From JBBRQP01 sp038226175 (GTDB lineage Bacteria; Cyanobacteriota; Cyanobacteriia; Gloeobacterales; Anthocerotibacteraceae), in NCBI GenBank assembly GCA_038226175.1, contig JBBRQP010000004.1, forward strand, positions 6,623 through 70,622: a DNA stretch of 64,000 bases. Reading direction: 5' to 3'. Shown piece by piece: positions 46,568 through 55,856 of the stretch. Position numbers and translations under genes: made by a program. Under the pieces are notes generated by a model. The model searched no databases. It saw nothing but the letters and a program-made list of their open reading frames with translations, and was not told the DNA's origin. The first letter of the stretch is position 1. Every line of letters begins with the position of its first letter.

Positions 46568-47236
46568 ATGAACAAGACTATCCGTGCGGTAAGCGCACTG
46601 TTATTGACCAGCCTGTGTGTGAGTGCTCCTGTTTTGGCAGGCACCACTAGTAAATATAAAAAAAAGAAGCCTGCCACTAAACCACCGATCAGCTTGCAAG
46701 TCTCTACCCTGACCTTAGCTCCAGGAACGCCTATTGCTACCTCGCCGACCCAAGACACCATTTATGTAGACCCTCAGAAAGAACAACAAGAGACTCTACG
46801 GGTTAACGCAACTATTGCCAACAGTCGTGGTCAGGTAGTCGTGCCTGCTAACAGTCAAATTATTGGCGTATTTCAGCCAGCTCCGGGCGGTGCGCGCTTT
46901 ATCGCTAACAAAGTCATTACCCCTGATGGTAAAACCTACACGATTGTAGCGAGTTCAGATTTAATCCATGACCAAAAGGATCCTCGGTCTAGCAGCCTTG
47001 GTGCAATGGCAGGCGATGCCGGAATTGGCGCCGCTGGGGGTGCTGCGGTGAGTGCTATTCTCAATGGTGGACGACTTGATCCTTTGACCATTGCTGGGGG
47101 TGCTGCTGCGGGCGCCATTGTCGGTAATGTGGGCGCAAAACAAGTTGTCGTCGTTGATCGCAATCAACCCCTCAATTTGCACTTGGATCAAACTCTACAG
47201 GTACAACCGCAAAGTTACTATAACCAGCCTCGTTAG
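46568..47236 (+). CDS. secreted glycine-zipper protein of unknown function
   Basis: A 222-aa protein with a signal peptide (about residues 1-24, ending VLA), a lysine-rich start to the mature chain (KYKKKKPATK), a beta-rich central part (VVVPANSQIIGVFQPAPGGARFIANKVITPDGKTYTI) that recalls VirB10/TrbI-type domains, and a glycine-zipper stretch (AGDAGIGAAGGAAVSAIL, GGAAAGAIVGN) that could insert into a membrane. ATG 46568 follows GGAG. No transfer genes are nearby, so conjugation is unlikely. Confidence 0.7.
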   Translation: MNKTIRAVSALLLTSLCVSAPVLAGTTSKYKKKKPATKPPISLQVSTLTLAPGTPIATSPTQDTIYVDPQKEQQETLRVNATIANSRGQVVVPANSQIIGVFQPAPGGARFIANKVITPDGKTYTIVASSDLIHDQKDPRSSSLGAMAGDAGIGAAGGAAVSAILNGGRLDPLTIAGGAAAGAIVGNVGAKQVVVVDRNQPLNLHLDQTLQVQPQSYYNQPR

Positions 47237-47253
47237 GTTCTTGGGTTATTACA

Positions 47254-47286
47254 AAAAAGCCACAGCTGTAGGGACTGTGGCTTTTT
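47254..47286. terminator. bidirectional terminator between the secreted-protein gene and rbcS
   Basis: AAAAAGCCACAG (47254-47265) and CTGTGGCTTTTT (47275-47286) form a perfect 12-bp stem with a 9-nt loop and T-runs in both directions. It ends both the rightward gene and the leftward rbc operon. Confidence 0.88.
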
Positions 47287-47306
47287 GATGGGACTAGCGC
47301 CGTAGA

Positions 47307-47636
47307 CTACATGCCACGGGGTTTGTGGACAATGAAGCTGGCGATTTGGCACTGTTTGATGTTGTCAAAACCAACAACCCGCACATAGCAGTTGCTATAA
47401 GAAGAACGGCAAGCCGAAACCTCGCTCAATACTTCTTGGGTGCTACGGGCATTAAACAACGGCAATTTCCAGAGTGTCCAGTAAGACTGGGTCGGCTCGG
47501 AGTCTTCATTAAACTCGATGGCAGGGATATAACCGTTATCCAGGATGTACTGGATTTGTTTGGAAATCTGCGCATCGGTCAAGGGGGGCAGATAGGAGAA
47601 GGTCTCATATCGCTGTTGTTTGGGTAACGTTTGCAT
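47307..47636 (-). CDS. rbcS: Rubisco small subunit
   Basis: A 109-aa form IB small subunit. ATG 47636 follows GAGGAA by 8 bp and gives the expected [20 protein letters not shown]-terminus. Later landmarks are [38 protein letters not shown] and SFIVHKP. It has no carboxysomal repeats fused to it. Last gene of rbcL-rbcX-rbcS, with 20 bp after rbcX, and it ends at a bidirectional terminator. Confidence 0.97.
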   Translation of the reverse strand: MQTLPKQQRYETFSYLPPLTDAQISKQIQYILDNGYIPAIEFNEDSEPTQSYWTLWKLPLFNARSTQEVLSEVSACRSSYSNCYVRVVGFDNIKQCQIASFIVHKPRGM

Positions 47637-47656
47637 GGGTAGGTTCCTCAAGTAAA

Positions 47657-48034
47657 TTAGATATTCGGTGCATCCGGTGGGACTTCAGAAAAATCAGCAG
47701 TTTGGGTGATCCGCTCCAGAAATTGGCGACGGTGATTCATGTTGGCTTGCTCGATTCCAGTACGGGTCATTTCTGGTAAAAACTCAGAAACTTCTTCCGC
47801 TAGATGGGCACGCACAGTCATCACCCGAAAAGCTAACTCCTGACGCTCCTGCAACAGGGCTTGAATGTACTTCTCCCCATCTTGGAGATTGCCCGCCGTC
47901 GAGAAGCTATTAAGCCAAAAGGCGGCTGGGGGGTCAGTTTCGCTGAGTTGGGCCAAAATCACCCGCACGGCTTGATAGGTCAAGTAGCTGATCAGGGTTT
48001 TGGTCGTCGCCTTGGCAATTTGCTGGAAGTCCAT
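47657..48034 (-). CDS. rbcX: Rubisco assembly chaperone RbcX
   Basis: A 125-aa helical chaperone that binds the C-terminal tail of RbcL and assists L8 core assembly. Family sequence is clear: [29 protein letters not shown], then WLNSFS and [23 protein letters not shown] with the conserved groove residues. Normal length. It lies between rbcL (51 bp away, with a GC-rich hairpin) and rbcS, the arrangement known from many cyanobacteria. Confidence 0.95.
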   Translation of the reverse strand: MDFQQIAKATTKTLISYLTYQAVRVILAQLSETDPPAAFWLNSFSTAGNLQDGEKYIQALLQERQELAFRVMTVRAHLAEEVSEFLPEMTRTGIEQANMNHRRQFLERITQTADFSEVPPDAPNI

Positions 48035-48055
48035 CGCCTGTCCGGTTGGAGTACA

Positions 48056-48072
48056 GGGGGCGAGCTGCCCCC
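48056..48072 (-). promoter_or_regulatory. GC-rich hairpin between rbcL and rbcX
   Basis: GGGGGC (48056-48061) and GCCCCC (48067-48072) form an all-GC 6-bp stem with a GAGCT loop, 14 bp past the rbcL stop. There is no T-run, so a 3'-end stabiliser or attenuator of rbcL mRNA is more likely than a full terminator. Confidence 0.5.
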
Positions 48073-48085
48073 ATGTCAGACCTAT

Positions 48086-49510
48086 TTAGACCGTATCCAT
48101 GGCCTCAAATTCAAACTTGATCTCTTTCCAGAGTTCGCAAGCAACAGCCAATTCGGGAGACCACTTGCAGGCTTCACGGATAATGTCGTTACCTTCACGG
48201 GCCAAAGAACGGCCTTCGTTACGGGCTTGGACACAGGCTTCGAGGGCAACCCGGTTGGCAGTAGCACCGGGTGCATTACCCCAAGGGTGACCCAAGGTGC
48301 CACCACCAAACTGCAATACGGAGTCATCGCCGAAGATTTCGACCAAGGCGGGCATGTGCCAGACGTGGATACCACCAGAGGCAACTGCCATCACCCCAGG
48401 CATTGAAGCCCAATCTTGCGTGAAGTAGATGCCGCGTGAGGGGTCTTTCTCGACATAGTTTTCGCGGAGCAAGTCCACAAAGCCCATGGTGATGCCGCGT
48501 TCGCCTTCGAGTTTACCGACGACGGTTCCGGTGTGGATGTGGTCACCACCAGACATGCGTAAGCATTTGGCCAAAACCCGGAAGTGCATCCCGTGATTTT
48601 TTTGACGGTCAATAACGGCGTGCATCGCGCGGTGGATGTGCAGCAAAACCCCGTTATCACGGCACCAATGAGACAGGGTGGTGTTGGCGGTAAACCCAGC
48701 GGTCAAGAAGTCATGCATGATGATCGGCATGCCCAGTTCTTTGGCATACTCGGCGCGTTTGAGCATCTCTTCGCAGGTGTGAGCCGTCACGTTGAGGTAG
48801 TGGCCTTTGATTTCGCCGGTTTCGGCTTGAGCTTTATGGATGGCATCAGCGACAAAGGTAAACCGGTCACGCCAGCGTTGGAAGGGCTGGGAGTTGATAT
48901 TTTCGTCATCTTTGGTGAAGTCCAAACCACCACGCAAGCATTCATAAACGGCGCGTCCGTAGTTTTTGGCCGATAGACCCAGTTTGGGTTTGATTGTACA
49001 ACCAAGCAAAGGACGACCGTATTTGTTGATTTTGTCGCGTTCTACTTGAATACCATGGGGCGGACCTTGGAAGGTTTTGAGGTAAGCCACAGGAATGCGC
49101 AAATCTTCGAGACGCAAGGCTTTCAGGGCTTTGAAACCAAATACGTTGCCGACAATCGAGGTCAGCATGTTGGTGACAGAACCTTCTTCAAACAAGTCCA
49201 AAGGATAGGCAATGTAGCAAATGTATTGGTTATCTTCGTTGGCAACTTGTTCGATGTCGTAGCAACGACCTTTATAGCGATCCAAGTCGGTCAGCAAATC
49301 TGTCCAAACCGTAGTCCAGGTTCCGGTCGAAGATTCGGCAGCCACGGCGGCTCCGGCTTCTTCGGGTGGCACACCAGGCTGGGGCGTGACGCGGAAGGCG
49401 GCTAGGATATCGGTATCCTTGGGCGTGTAATCGGGGGTGTAATAGGTGAGTTTGTACTCTTTCACCCCGGCTTGGTAACCTTTGGTTTTGGATTGGGCTG
49501 CGTATGTCAC
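48086..49510 (-). CDS. rbcL: Rubisco large subunit, form IB
   Basis: A 474-aa large subunit. Catalytic features are intact: [21 protein letters not shown] with the key lysine, the carbamylated lysine in [21 protein letters not shown], loop 6 ([10 protein letters not shown]) and [10 protein letters not shown]. Sequence and neighbours mark it as form IB. The start codon appears to be GTG at 49508-49510, 7 bp after GAGGA; an out-of-frame ATG-ACG-TGA overlaps it. No carboxysome (ccm) genes are nearby. Confidence 0.98.
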   Translation of the reverse strand: MTYAAQSKTKGYQAGVKEYKLTYYTPDYTPKDTDILAAFRVTPQPGVPPEEAGAAVAAESSTGTWTTVWTDLLTDLDRYKGRCYDIEQVANEDNQYICYIAYPLDLFEEGSVTNMLTSIVGNVFGFKALKALRLEDLRIPVAYLKTFQGPPHGIQVERDKINKYGRPLLGCTIKPKLGLSAKNYGRAVYECLRGGLDFTKDDENINSQPFQRWRDRFTFVADAIHKAQAETGEIKGHYLNVTAHTCEEMLKRAEYAKELGMPIIMHDFLTAGFTANTTLSHWCRDNGVLLHIHRAMHAVIDRQKNHGMHFRVLAKCLRMSGGDHIHTGTVVGKLEGERGITMGFVDLLRENYVEKDPSRGIYFTQDWASMPGVMAVASGGIHVWHMPALVEIFGDDSVLQFGGGTLGHPWGNAPGATANRVALEACVQARNEGRSLAREGNDIIREACKWSPELAVACELWKEIKFEFEAMDTV

Positions 49511-49904
49511 GTCATTTTCCTCGCGCTTAACAGGGATTCAACTCACTCCACGCCATGTCGCAAACTGACATAAATATTCGTGAAGTTGGTAGCACAATCT
49601 TCCACACAAAACTTAACGTCCTGTCAAAAGCAACGACATGACATCTTCACTCATGAGTTGCAGTGAATTTGTTGTACCGTACCAGTTTTGAGCCAGTGAA
49701 CGGGTGGCTTATTGCGCTACCTTGCTTAATACATAGACTATCATCGTTCAAACAAAAGGGATTATTATTGTTGTTATCTTATTGATTAGTATCTTTAATA
49801 TTTGTTACTGCCAAGTAACTTAACTTAACCAGGATAAGATACAACCGCCTGTCCGCTCAATAGCCTAAGGCGGTCAATCAGCCGCCGCACTATTAACCCA
49901 AAGG
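49511..49904. promoter_or_regulatory. rbc operon upstream region
   Basis: About 394 bp between the GH57 gene and rbcL, both leftward. It must hold the rbc promoter and leader. The part nearest rbcL includes a short GTACCGTAC near-palindrome (about 49674-49682); an AT-rich stretch (about 49750-49810) lies further upstream. I cannot place the -10/-35 boxes with confidence. No coding frame seen. Confidence 0.45.
49844..49874 (-). terminator. possible terminator after the GH57 gene
   Basis: ACCGCCT (49844-49850) and AGGCGGT (49868-49874) form a 7-bp stem with a 17-nt loop, 31 bp beyond the GH57 stop. The following sequence is only weakly T-rich. Confidence 0.35.
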
Positions 49905-51491
49905 CTAACCCAAAGGCCGATAAACCCGATAGTTAATCTGGGGGAAGATATTATCGAGGACTTCAACTTTTTCGAGCCAATCATGATCGAGGGTATTTTG
50001 GTTGAGCGCGTCGTAGAGACGATTAAACCGCAACAAATGCGAACGGGTGCGCCGAATCGCGTAGGGCACCATCGTCGCTGTACGCATAATAAAAGCCCAG
50101 TCTGAGGATTGCGCAAGCAGCAGTTCGCGCGCGCATTGATTGAGGGCGCGCCATTGCCATTCATCCGCAGGCTCGCGGCGTGATAGCTCAATCATGCGTT
50201 CGGTAGCCTTGTGTAAATGGGGATAAATCCAAGCATTGGTATCATTGAGCCAATATTCGTGAAATCCTTTTGCCCCCCAACTCGACTGAGCCGGACTACA
50301 CACCTGCTGGGTGGGATGCCCATTGAGATAATCGGCAAGATGGGTCATTTGGTAGGTATTTTGATCAAAATGGCTCTTGCGAATCAGGTAATTCAAAAAC
50401 CAAGGGCCTTCATACCACCAGTGTCCAAACAACTCAGCATCATAGGGCGAGACCACCATCGGTTCGCGTCCCATCAGATTGTAGAGATAGCCGATTTGGC
50501 GCATCCGATTATGCATAAAATTAGCGGCATGTTCAGCGGCTTTTTCTTTGGCCCAGTAAGGATCATAGAGTTCTTTTTGATCCATACTGCCTGTGCGTGA
50601 GGTGATGCGATTATATTTGATACCCGTATTTTTGCGCATACCATTGGGAATAATATAGGGCTTGATATATTCATACTCCGCTTCGTAGCCCAAGTCTTTA
50701 TAAAACTCCCGATAGACCGGATCGCCTGGGTAGCCGACTTCGGAACTCCAAACCTGTTGAGAAGACTCATAATCACGCCCAAAAACCGCGACACCCGAGT
50801 GAGAAAAAATCGGTGCATAAGGGCCAAAACGCGGACGGGGCTTAGCATACAAGACGCCATGAGCATCGGTCAAGAAATACCGCAAGCCCACATCAGCAAG
50901 CATCCGCTCTAGGCCAGGAAAGTAGGCACATTCAGCCAGCCAAATACCTTTAGGCGTCCGGTCAAAGGCTTTGCCATAGGCTTCGACGGCGACTTTGAGC
51001 TGTGCCCAAACTGCTTGGGGATACATCTGCATCAAGGGCAAATAGCCATGGGTCGCCCCGCAGGTCAAGATATCCAGATTGCCCCGGTCTTGATAATACT
51101 TAAAAGCACGAACCAAGTCCCGCTCATAAGCGTGCCAAGTTTCGTAGGCTTCCCCGAAATAATTGTCATAATGTTGGGCAAGATACTGCATGTGCCCTTG
51201 GTTTCGTTCTAGTTCTTTGGTGACCAGCTCACGGGTCAAAGCCAGATGTTGATCAAATTTATCTTGTAAGTATTCATCTTGGAGCATAGCCACTAACGGC
51301 GGTGTCATCGACATCGTCATTTTAAAATCAATACCGTCGGCCTCTAAGCCCTCAAACATACGAATTAGCGGGATATATGTTTCGATAATGGCCTCAAAAA
51401 GCCATTCTTCCTCCAACACATAGTCTGTTTCAGGATGACGCACATAGGGCAAATGAGCATGTAAAACAAGGGCTAAATATCCTAGAGCCAT
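49905..51491 (-). CDS. glycoside hydrolase family 57 protein, probable 1,4-alpha-glucan branching enzyme
   Basis: A 528-aa GH57 enzyme. ATG 51491 follows GGAG closely, giving MALGYLALVLHAHLPYVRHPE. The catalytic nucleophile glutamate lies in GIWLAECAYFPGLE, and the acid/base aspartate in VVSPYDAELFGHWWYEG. The domain order matches prokaryotic GH57 branching enzymes that introduce alpha-1,6 links into glycogen. It sits upstream of the rbc operon on the same strand, linking carbon fixation and storage by position only. Confidence 0.9.
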   Translation of the reverse strand: MALGYLALVLHAHLPYVRHPETDYVLEEEWLFEAIIETYIPLIRMFEGLEADGIDFKMTMSMTPPLVAMLQDEYLQDKFDQHLALTRELVTKELERNQGHMQYLAQHYDNYFGEAYETWHAYERDLVRAFKYYQDRGNLDILTCGATHGYLPLMQMYPQAVWAQLKVAVEAYGKAFDRTPKGIWLAECAYFPGLERMLADVGLRYFLTDAHGVLYAKPRPRFGPYAPIFSHSGVAVFGRDYESSQQVWSSEVGYPGDPVYREFYKDLGYEAEYEYIKPYIIPNGMRKNTGIKYNRITSRTGSMDQKELYDPYWAKEKAAEHAANFMHNRMRQIGYLYNLMGREPMVVSPYDAELFGHWWYEGPWFLNYLIRKSHFDQNTYQMTHLADYLNGHPTQQVCSPAQSSWGAKGFHEYWLNDTNAWIYPHLHKATERMIELSRREPADEWQWRALNQCARELLLAQSSDWAFIMRTATMVPYAIRRTRSHLLRFNRLYDALNQNTLDHDWLEKVEVLDNIFPQINYRVYRPLG

Positions 51492-51676
51492 GAAGTTCTC
51501 CGGCAATTCCTAACTGATTCTGACAGAATGTTGGAGTATTTGAACACGGAACCTTCTAAGTAGGCACACGGGTCTCGACAGTTTTGCATCTTTTATTGAT
51601 CAAGTGGGTCTATCTCAAGGGGGGCGTCATGAATCTTCAAGGATCGCAGTATCGTGGAAGTAGCATAGGGAATGAG

Positions 51677-52867
51677 ATGAAACGCATTGTTATTGCCGGT
51701 GGCGGATTTGCAGGCTTATATACGGCCTTGCAACTGACCAAATTTGGGACATTGCTCCCCGAAGCGCGGACTTGGTCGCCCGAGGTGACGCTGATTGACC
51801 GTCAAGAGCGTTTTGTGTTTACGCCACTGTTATATGAACTAGTCAGCCGTGAAATGGAACTGTGGGAAGTTGCACCGCGCTTTGATGAGATTTTGCGGGG
51901 CACTGGCATCACGTTTATCCAAGGTGAAGTGAGTGGTCTCGATCTCACCGAGCAGCAGGTTGTGCTCAGTGACGGCATGATGATTCCCTACGAACAACTA
52001 GTGATTGGTGTGGGTGGACGTACTCCTACCGAAATCGTGCCAGGTGCCCAAGCCTTTGCTCTACCTTTTCGGACGCTCGCCCATGCCCAAGAACTGATCC
52101 GCAAACTTGAACAATGGGAACAAGAAGAGCGTCAAGATATTCGTATTGCCATCGTCGGCGGAGGCGCGAGTGGGGTTGAGTTGGGCTGTAAATTAGCCGA
52201 CCGCTTGGGTAAACGGGCTTTGATTACGCTAATCGAACGTGAGCCTGAGATTTTACATGAAATTACCCCAGAACTACGGAGCATTGGTCTGCGCGAAGTC
52301 CACAAACGCGAGATTACCTTACAACTCGGAGCCTCAGTCGAACGCATCGAGGCTGGACAACTCTTTTGGCATTCAGCGACGCAGCCGACCCGTCCCTTGA
52401 CCACAGATTTGGTTTTATGGACGATTGGCACCCGACCAGCCACATTGCTTGACACACTAGACCTCAAAAAAGACCGCATTGGGCGTTTGCTCACCCAACA
52501 AACGCTACAACTTGCTGATTTTCCTAATATTTTTGCCCTAGGCGACAATGCGACAAGCCAACAAAACTTGCCCGTCACAGCCCAAGTTGCCTTTCAGCAA
52601 GCCGATTACTGTGCTTGGAATCTCTGGGCACAGGGCGTAGGCCTGCCTCTGTTAGATTTCCGCTATACCTCCCTCGGGCAACTGATCAGTCTAGGTATTG
52701 ACTCAGCAGCAGCCGAACTACTCGGGGTCACCGTTGAAGGCTCAGTAGCGGCAAATTTACGTAGACTGGTCTATTCGGCACGCATGCCCGGTATTAGCCA
52801 ACAGGCTAAAGTTGGCTTCAATTGGTTGACGCAGCCTTTCAAATCTTTGCTTCCGGTCAAGCCTTGA
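51677..52867 (+). CDS. ndbB: type II NAD(P)H dehydrogenase, NdbB-like (demethylphylloquinone reductase candidate)
   Basis: A 396-aa monotopic flavoprotein from ATG 51677 (ATG 51629, with an AGGGGGG upstream, is possible). The FAD site is IVIAGGGFAGLYTALQL, the NAD(P)H site IAIVGGGASGVELGCKLADRLG, and the second FAD motif is IFALGDN. The NdbB-like stretches FVFTPLLYELVSREMELWEVAP and VAFQQADYCAWNLWA match the cyanobacterial/plant enzyme that reduces demethylphylloquinone in vitamin K1 synthesis. The M41-like gene starts 2 bp after its stop. Confidence 0.88.
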   Translation: MKRIVIAGGGFAGLYTALQLTKFGTLLPEARTWSPEVTLIDRQERFVFTPLLYELVSREMELWEVAPRFDEILRGTGITFIQGEVSGLDLTEQQVVLSDGMMIPYEQLVIGVGGRTPTEIVPGAQAFALPFRTLAHAQELIRKLEQWEQEERQDIRIAIVGGGASGVELGCKLADRLGKRALITLIEREPEILHEITPELRSIGLREVHKREITLQLGASVERIEAGQLFWHSATQPTRPLTTDLVLWTIGTRPATLLDTLDLKKDRIGRLLTQQTLQLADFPNIFALGDNATSQQNLPVTAQVAFQQADYCAWNLWAQGVGLPLLDFRYTSLGQLISLGIDSAAAELLGVTVEGSVAANLRRLVYSARMPGISQQAKVGFNWLTQPFKSLLPVKP

Positions 52868-52868
52868 T

Positions 52869-53510
52869 ATGACCGATTACGCTTCAGTTGCAGCCATTGT
52901 GATCGGCTTTTTTACCTTTTTGGTGATTCTAGTGCCTCTAGGATTATCGCCTTGGTGGCCTTTTGCTCTGTGTGTGGTGGGCTTTACCCTGACTTTTTTG
53001 GATAGCGCGCTCAATCAAGGCCGTTACGGGCAGTTGTTTCTGGATGTAGCCCAAGAAAAGCTAGATACGCAGTATCGCCAACGGCTGGCCTATCACGAGA
53101 GTGGTCATCTGCTGGTGGGCTATGTGCTCGGTCTCAAACCGATAGCCTACGCCGTCGGCGCTTGGGTCTGCTACCAGAGTGGCTACCCAGCCAGTAGCGT
53201 CGTAGAATTTGACCAGCCGGAACAGGTCAGCTTACGTGCCTATGGCGTAACCCTAATGGCGGGTGGTGTCGCCGAAGTGATCGGCTACGAAAAAGCTAAA
53301 GGGGGTGCCGATGACCTAGCAAAAGTCCGCGAATTACTGACTGGTAATCCCCGCCGGGTCGAACTCGAACGTGAATATGTCCGCGAAGCCACCCGCATCC
53401 TCAAAGCGCACGCCGCCACCCATAGCCAACTCGCTCAGCTTATGGCAGTTAACGCCCCATTAGCGGCCTGTTTGCAGGTACTCAATCGTGAGATTATTAG
53501 CCCCCCATAA
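52869..53510 (+). CDS. M41-like zinc peptidase-domain membrane protein without AAA domain
   Basis: A 213-aa protein with two N-terminal membrane helices (about residues 5-45) and a peptidase domain resembling the proteolytic part of FtsH: the HExxH motif appears as YHESGHLLVGYVLG, and LMAGGVAEVIGYEKAKGGADDLAKV resembles the helix carrying the third ligand. No ATPase module is present. Such proteins are known as short FtsH-like proteins in cyanobacteria. It starts 2 bp after ndbB, so the two are co-transcribed. Confidence 0.75.
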   Translation: MTDYASVAAIVIGFFTFLVILVPLGLSPWWPFALCVVGFTLTFLDSALNQGRYGQLFLDVAQEKLDTQYRQRLAYHESGHLLVGYVLGLKPIAYAVGAWVCYQSGYPASSVVEFDQPEQVSLRAYGVTLMAGGVAEVIGYEKAKGGADDLAKVRELLTGNPRRVELEREYVREATRILKAHAATHSQLAQLMAVNAPLAACLQVLNREIISPP

Positions 53511-53627
53511 ATTAGAAATTGAGCACTCTCAAGTGTGAGTAATGCAGTCGCGTTTTCTGGCAGGGCCAGCAGGCTGACAGTCTTGCCGTAAATTTGGTTA
53601 TGATCTGACTAACCTAATTGGTTTTTT

Positions 53628-53900
53628 ATGGACGCCTTAACCCATCTCCAGGGATGGAAATTAGAGGAAGCCAAAGCTCGCTTCAGTGAAGTAGTTCGGC
53701 TAGCCCGTGAAGTTGGCCCGCAACGGGTGACCGTCTATGGTCAGGATGCTGTGGTGATTCTTTCCACAGAAGAATATGCTCGACTTCTACAGACAACGCA
53801 AGAATCCAATCTGCACCGACTACTTTCTATTTCCCCTTTGGCAAAACTAGATTTTATGTCCCAAGCAGAATACAGCCCTGTGCGAGAAGTTGAGTTATGA
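53628..53900 (+). CDS. Phd/YefM-family antitoxin
   Basis: A 90-aa antitoxin with the family N-terminus (WKLEEAKARFSEVVRLARE) and the VTVYGQDAVVILSTEEYARLL core that dimerises and binds DNA. The C-terminal 30 residues would neutralise the toxin. Its TGA overlaps the ATG of a PIN-type toxin gene (ATGA at 53897-53900), a standard type II toxin-antitoxin arrangement. The toxin is broken, so this antitoxin is an orphan. Confidence 0.88.
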   Translation: MDALTHLQGWKLEEAKARFSEVVRLAREVGPQRVTVYGQDAVVILSTEEYARLLQTTQESNLHRLLSISPLAKLDFMSQAEYSPVREVEL

Positions 53901-54311
53901 CTTGGCTGCTGGATACTAATGTGATATCAGAGCTGCGTAAACCTAATTGCCATCCCAAAGTTCAATCTTGGATTACTGGACAATCGCCCCACTCCTTATT
54001 TTTGAGCAGTATTACCCTGGCGTAAATCCGCTACGGCATAGAGAAAGTTACAGATTCTATATTCCAAGCTGACCTCCAAAACTGGATGAACCAGACGCTA
54101 CGTCCTTGGTTTGCTGGACGTATTTTAGAGGTAGATGAGGAAGTGATTTTAGAGTGGCGACGCATGGTAGACCAAGGTCGTGGGATATACCTACAGCCAA
54201 CCTGACCTTTTTATTGCGGCAACGGCACAGGTGCATCGGTTGTGCGTAGGGACTCGTAACATAAAAGATTTCCAATTGGTGGGGATCAAATACCTTGACC
54301 CCTTTGATTAG
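53897..54311 (+). pseudogene. PIN-domain (VapC-type) toxin, inactivated
   Basis: ATG 53897 begins a PIN-domain frame (WLLDTNVISELRKPN). Codon 43, in the conserved SITLAE-IRYGIE motif, is TAA (54023-54025) in place of the catalytic Glu codon GAA. The frame stays open to about 54182, where one extra G shifts it; the C-terminus (YSQPDLFIAATAQVH, LCVGTRN, DPFD) continues in the next frame to TAG 54309. Nonsense plus frameshift means no ribonuclease toxin can be made. Confidence 0.88.
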
Positions 54312-54338
54312 CGGGGCTTCGTCTCTATTGAGCTGCCT

Positions 54339-55850
54339 TTACAGACGTCGCCAGCGGCGGTTATCGCGAATTAGCATTTGTCCGGCTTCTTTCGGTCCCC
54401 AGGTACCCGCTGGGTAGGTGGCGAGGTCAGCGGGCGTACCTTGACTCCAGGCTTCGACAATCGGAGTTACCACTCTCCAGGCATACTCGACTTCATCGGC
54501 TCGGGCAAACAGCGTCTGATCCCCATGTAGACAATCGAGTAATAAGCGTTCGTAGGCTTCTGGACTTTTTTGGGCGAAGGTCGTGCCATAACGAAAATCC
54601 ATGTTTACCGGACGCATCGCAATATTGGGCCCTGGCACCTTGGCATCAAAGCGTAACGAGATGCCTTCGTCGGGTTGAATTTTGAGTACCAACACATCTT
54701 GCGTCGGGACACCCGAATAATTACGGAACATCTGGGCTGGAGAATCCTTGAAATGTAAGGCTACTTCGCTAACCCGTTTGGGCAAATGTTTACCCGTGCG
54801 CAGATAAAAAGGCACGCCACTCCAGCGCCAGTTATCCACAAAAAACTTAACCGCTGCATAGGTAGGCGTAATTGAATTGGGGGCGACGCCGACTTCGTCA
54901 CGATAACCAGGCAGGTTTTGACCAGCAAAAACCGCTTGACTATATTGAGCCCGGATCGCATTATGGGCGACTTCCTCGGGTTTCATAATCTGCATTGAGC
55001 GCAGAACTTTGACCTTTTCATCACGAACACTGCTGGCCTCAAGTCCGGCTGGTGGCTCCATACAAACTAGCGTCAAGACTTGCATCAGATGGTTTTGGAG
55101 CATATCGCGTAGAGCCCCGGACTCTTCGTAATATTTACCCCGGCCTTCGAGTCCGACAGTCTCCGCCACCGTAATCTGTACATGATCCACATACCGGTTA
55201 TTCCACAATGGCTCAAAAATTGTGTTGGCAAAGCGACACACTAAGATATTTTGAACAGTTTCTTTACCGAGGTAGTGGTCAATGCGGTAAATTTGCGATT
55301 CATCAAAGACTTTGCTGACGATACCGTTGAGTTCTTGGGCAGTTTTGAGGTCACGCCCGAAGGGTTTCTCGACAATGATCCGCACATTATCGGGAGTGCC
55401 GACTAAGTCGTTCTTGCCCATGTTTTCGAGCATGATCGGAAATGAGCTTGGCGGAATTGAAAGATAGTAAACGCGATTGCCTTGGGTGCCTCGTTTAGTA
55501 TCTAGATCGGCCAAATAGTCACGCATTTGCGGATAAAATTCGCTGGCATTGAGGTCACCCTGAAAGTAAAATAAACCTTGGGCAAAACTATCCCAAAACT
55601 TCGGGATAAAATCGCGGCTATGTTTTTGTGCCCCTTCGAGCATCCGTTGCCTAAAGGCATCGTTACTCATTTCTGAACGCCCGATGCCAACTACAGTAAA
55701 TTCCGGGGGCAAGTTGCGCTCCCGGGCAATATCGTAGAGCGAGGGCAATAGTTTGCGTTGGGCTAAGTCACCGGAGGCTCCGAAGATGACCATGATCACG
55801 GGCTTGGGAATGCGCCCGATTTGTAAACCTGCGCGAAGAGGATTTTGCAT
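54339..55850 (-). CDS. zwf: glucose-6-phosphate dehydrogenase
   Basis: A 503-aa enzyme of the oxidative pentose phosphate pathway, giving NADPH in the dark. The NADP site is VIFGASGDLAQRKLLPSLYD, the substrate/catalytic motif RIDHYLGKETVQN, and the third conserved region is IIVEKPFGRDL. Full length. It follows gnd after 6 bp on the same strand. The activator gene opcA, often next to zwf in cyanobacteria, is not present here. Confidence 0.97.
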   Translation of the reverse strand: MQNPLRAGLQIGRIPKPVIMVIFGASGDLAQRKLLPSLYDIARERNLPPEFTVVGIGRSEMSNDAFRQRMLEGAQKHSRDFIPKFWDSFAQGLFYFQGDLNASEFYPQMRDYLADLDTKRGTQGNRVYYLSIPPSSFPIMLENMGKNDLVGTPDNVRIIVEKPFGRDLKTAQELNGIVSKVFDESQIYRIDHYLGKETVQNILVCRFANTIFEPLWNNRYVDHVQITVAETVGLEGRGKYYEESGALRDMLQNHLMQVLTLVCMEPPAGLEASSVRDEKVKVLRSMQIMKPEEVAHNAIRAQYSQAVFAGQNLPGYRDEVGVAPNSITPTYAAVKFFVDNWRWSGVPFYLRTGKHLPKRVSEVALHFKDSPAQMFRNYSGVPTQDVLVLKIQPDEGISLRFDAKVPGPNIAMRPVNMDFRYGTTFAQKSPEAYERLLLDCLHGDQTLFARADEVEYAWRVVTPIVEAWSQGTPADLATYPAGTWGPKEAGQMLIRDNRRWRRL

Positions 55851-55856
55851 GGGTGG

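Noticed and set aside
46568..47236. Conjugation protein (TrbI/VirB10)
   Set aside because: Only a short beta-rich stretch recalls that family; length is too small and no transfer genes are nearby.
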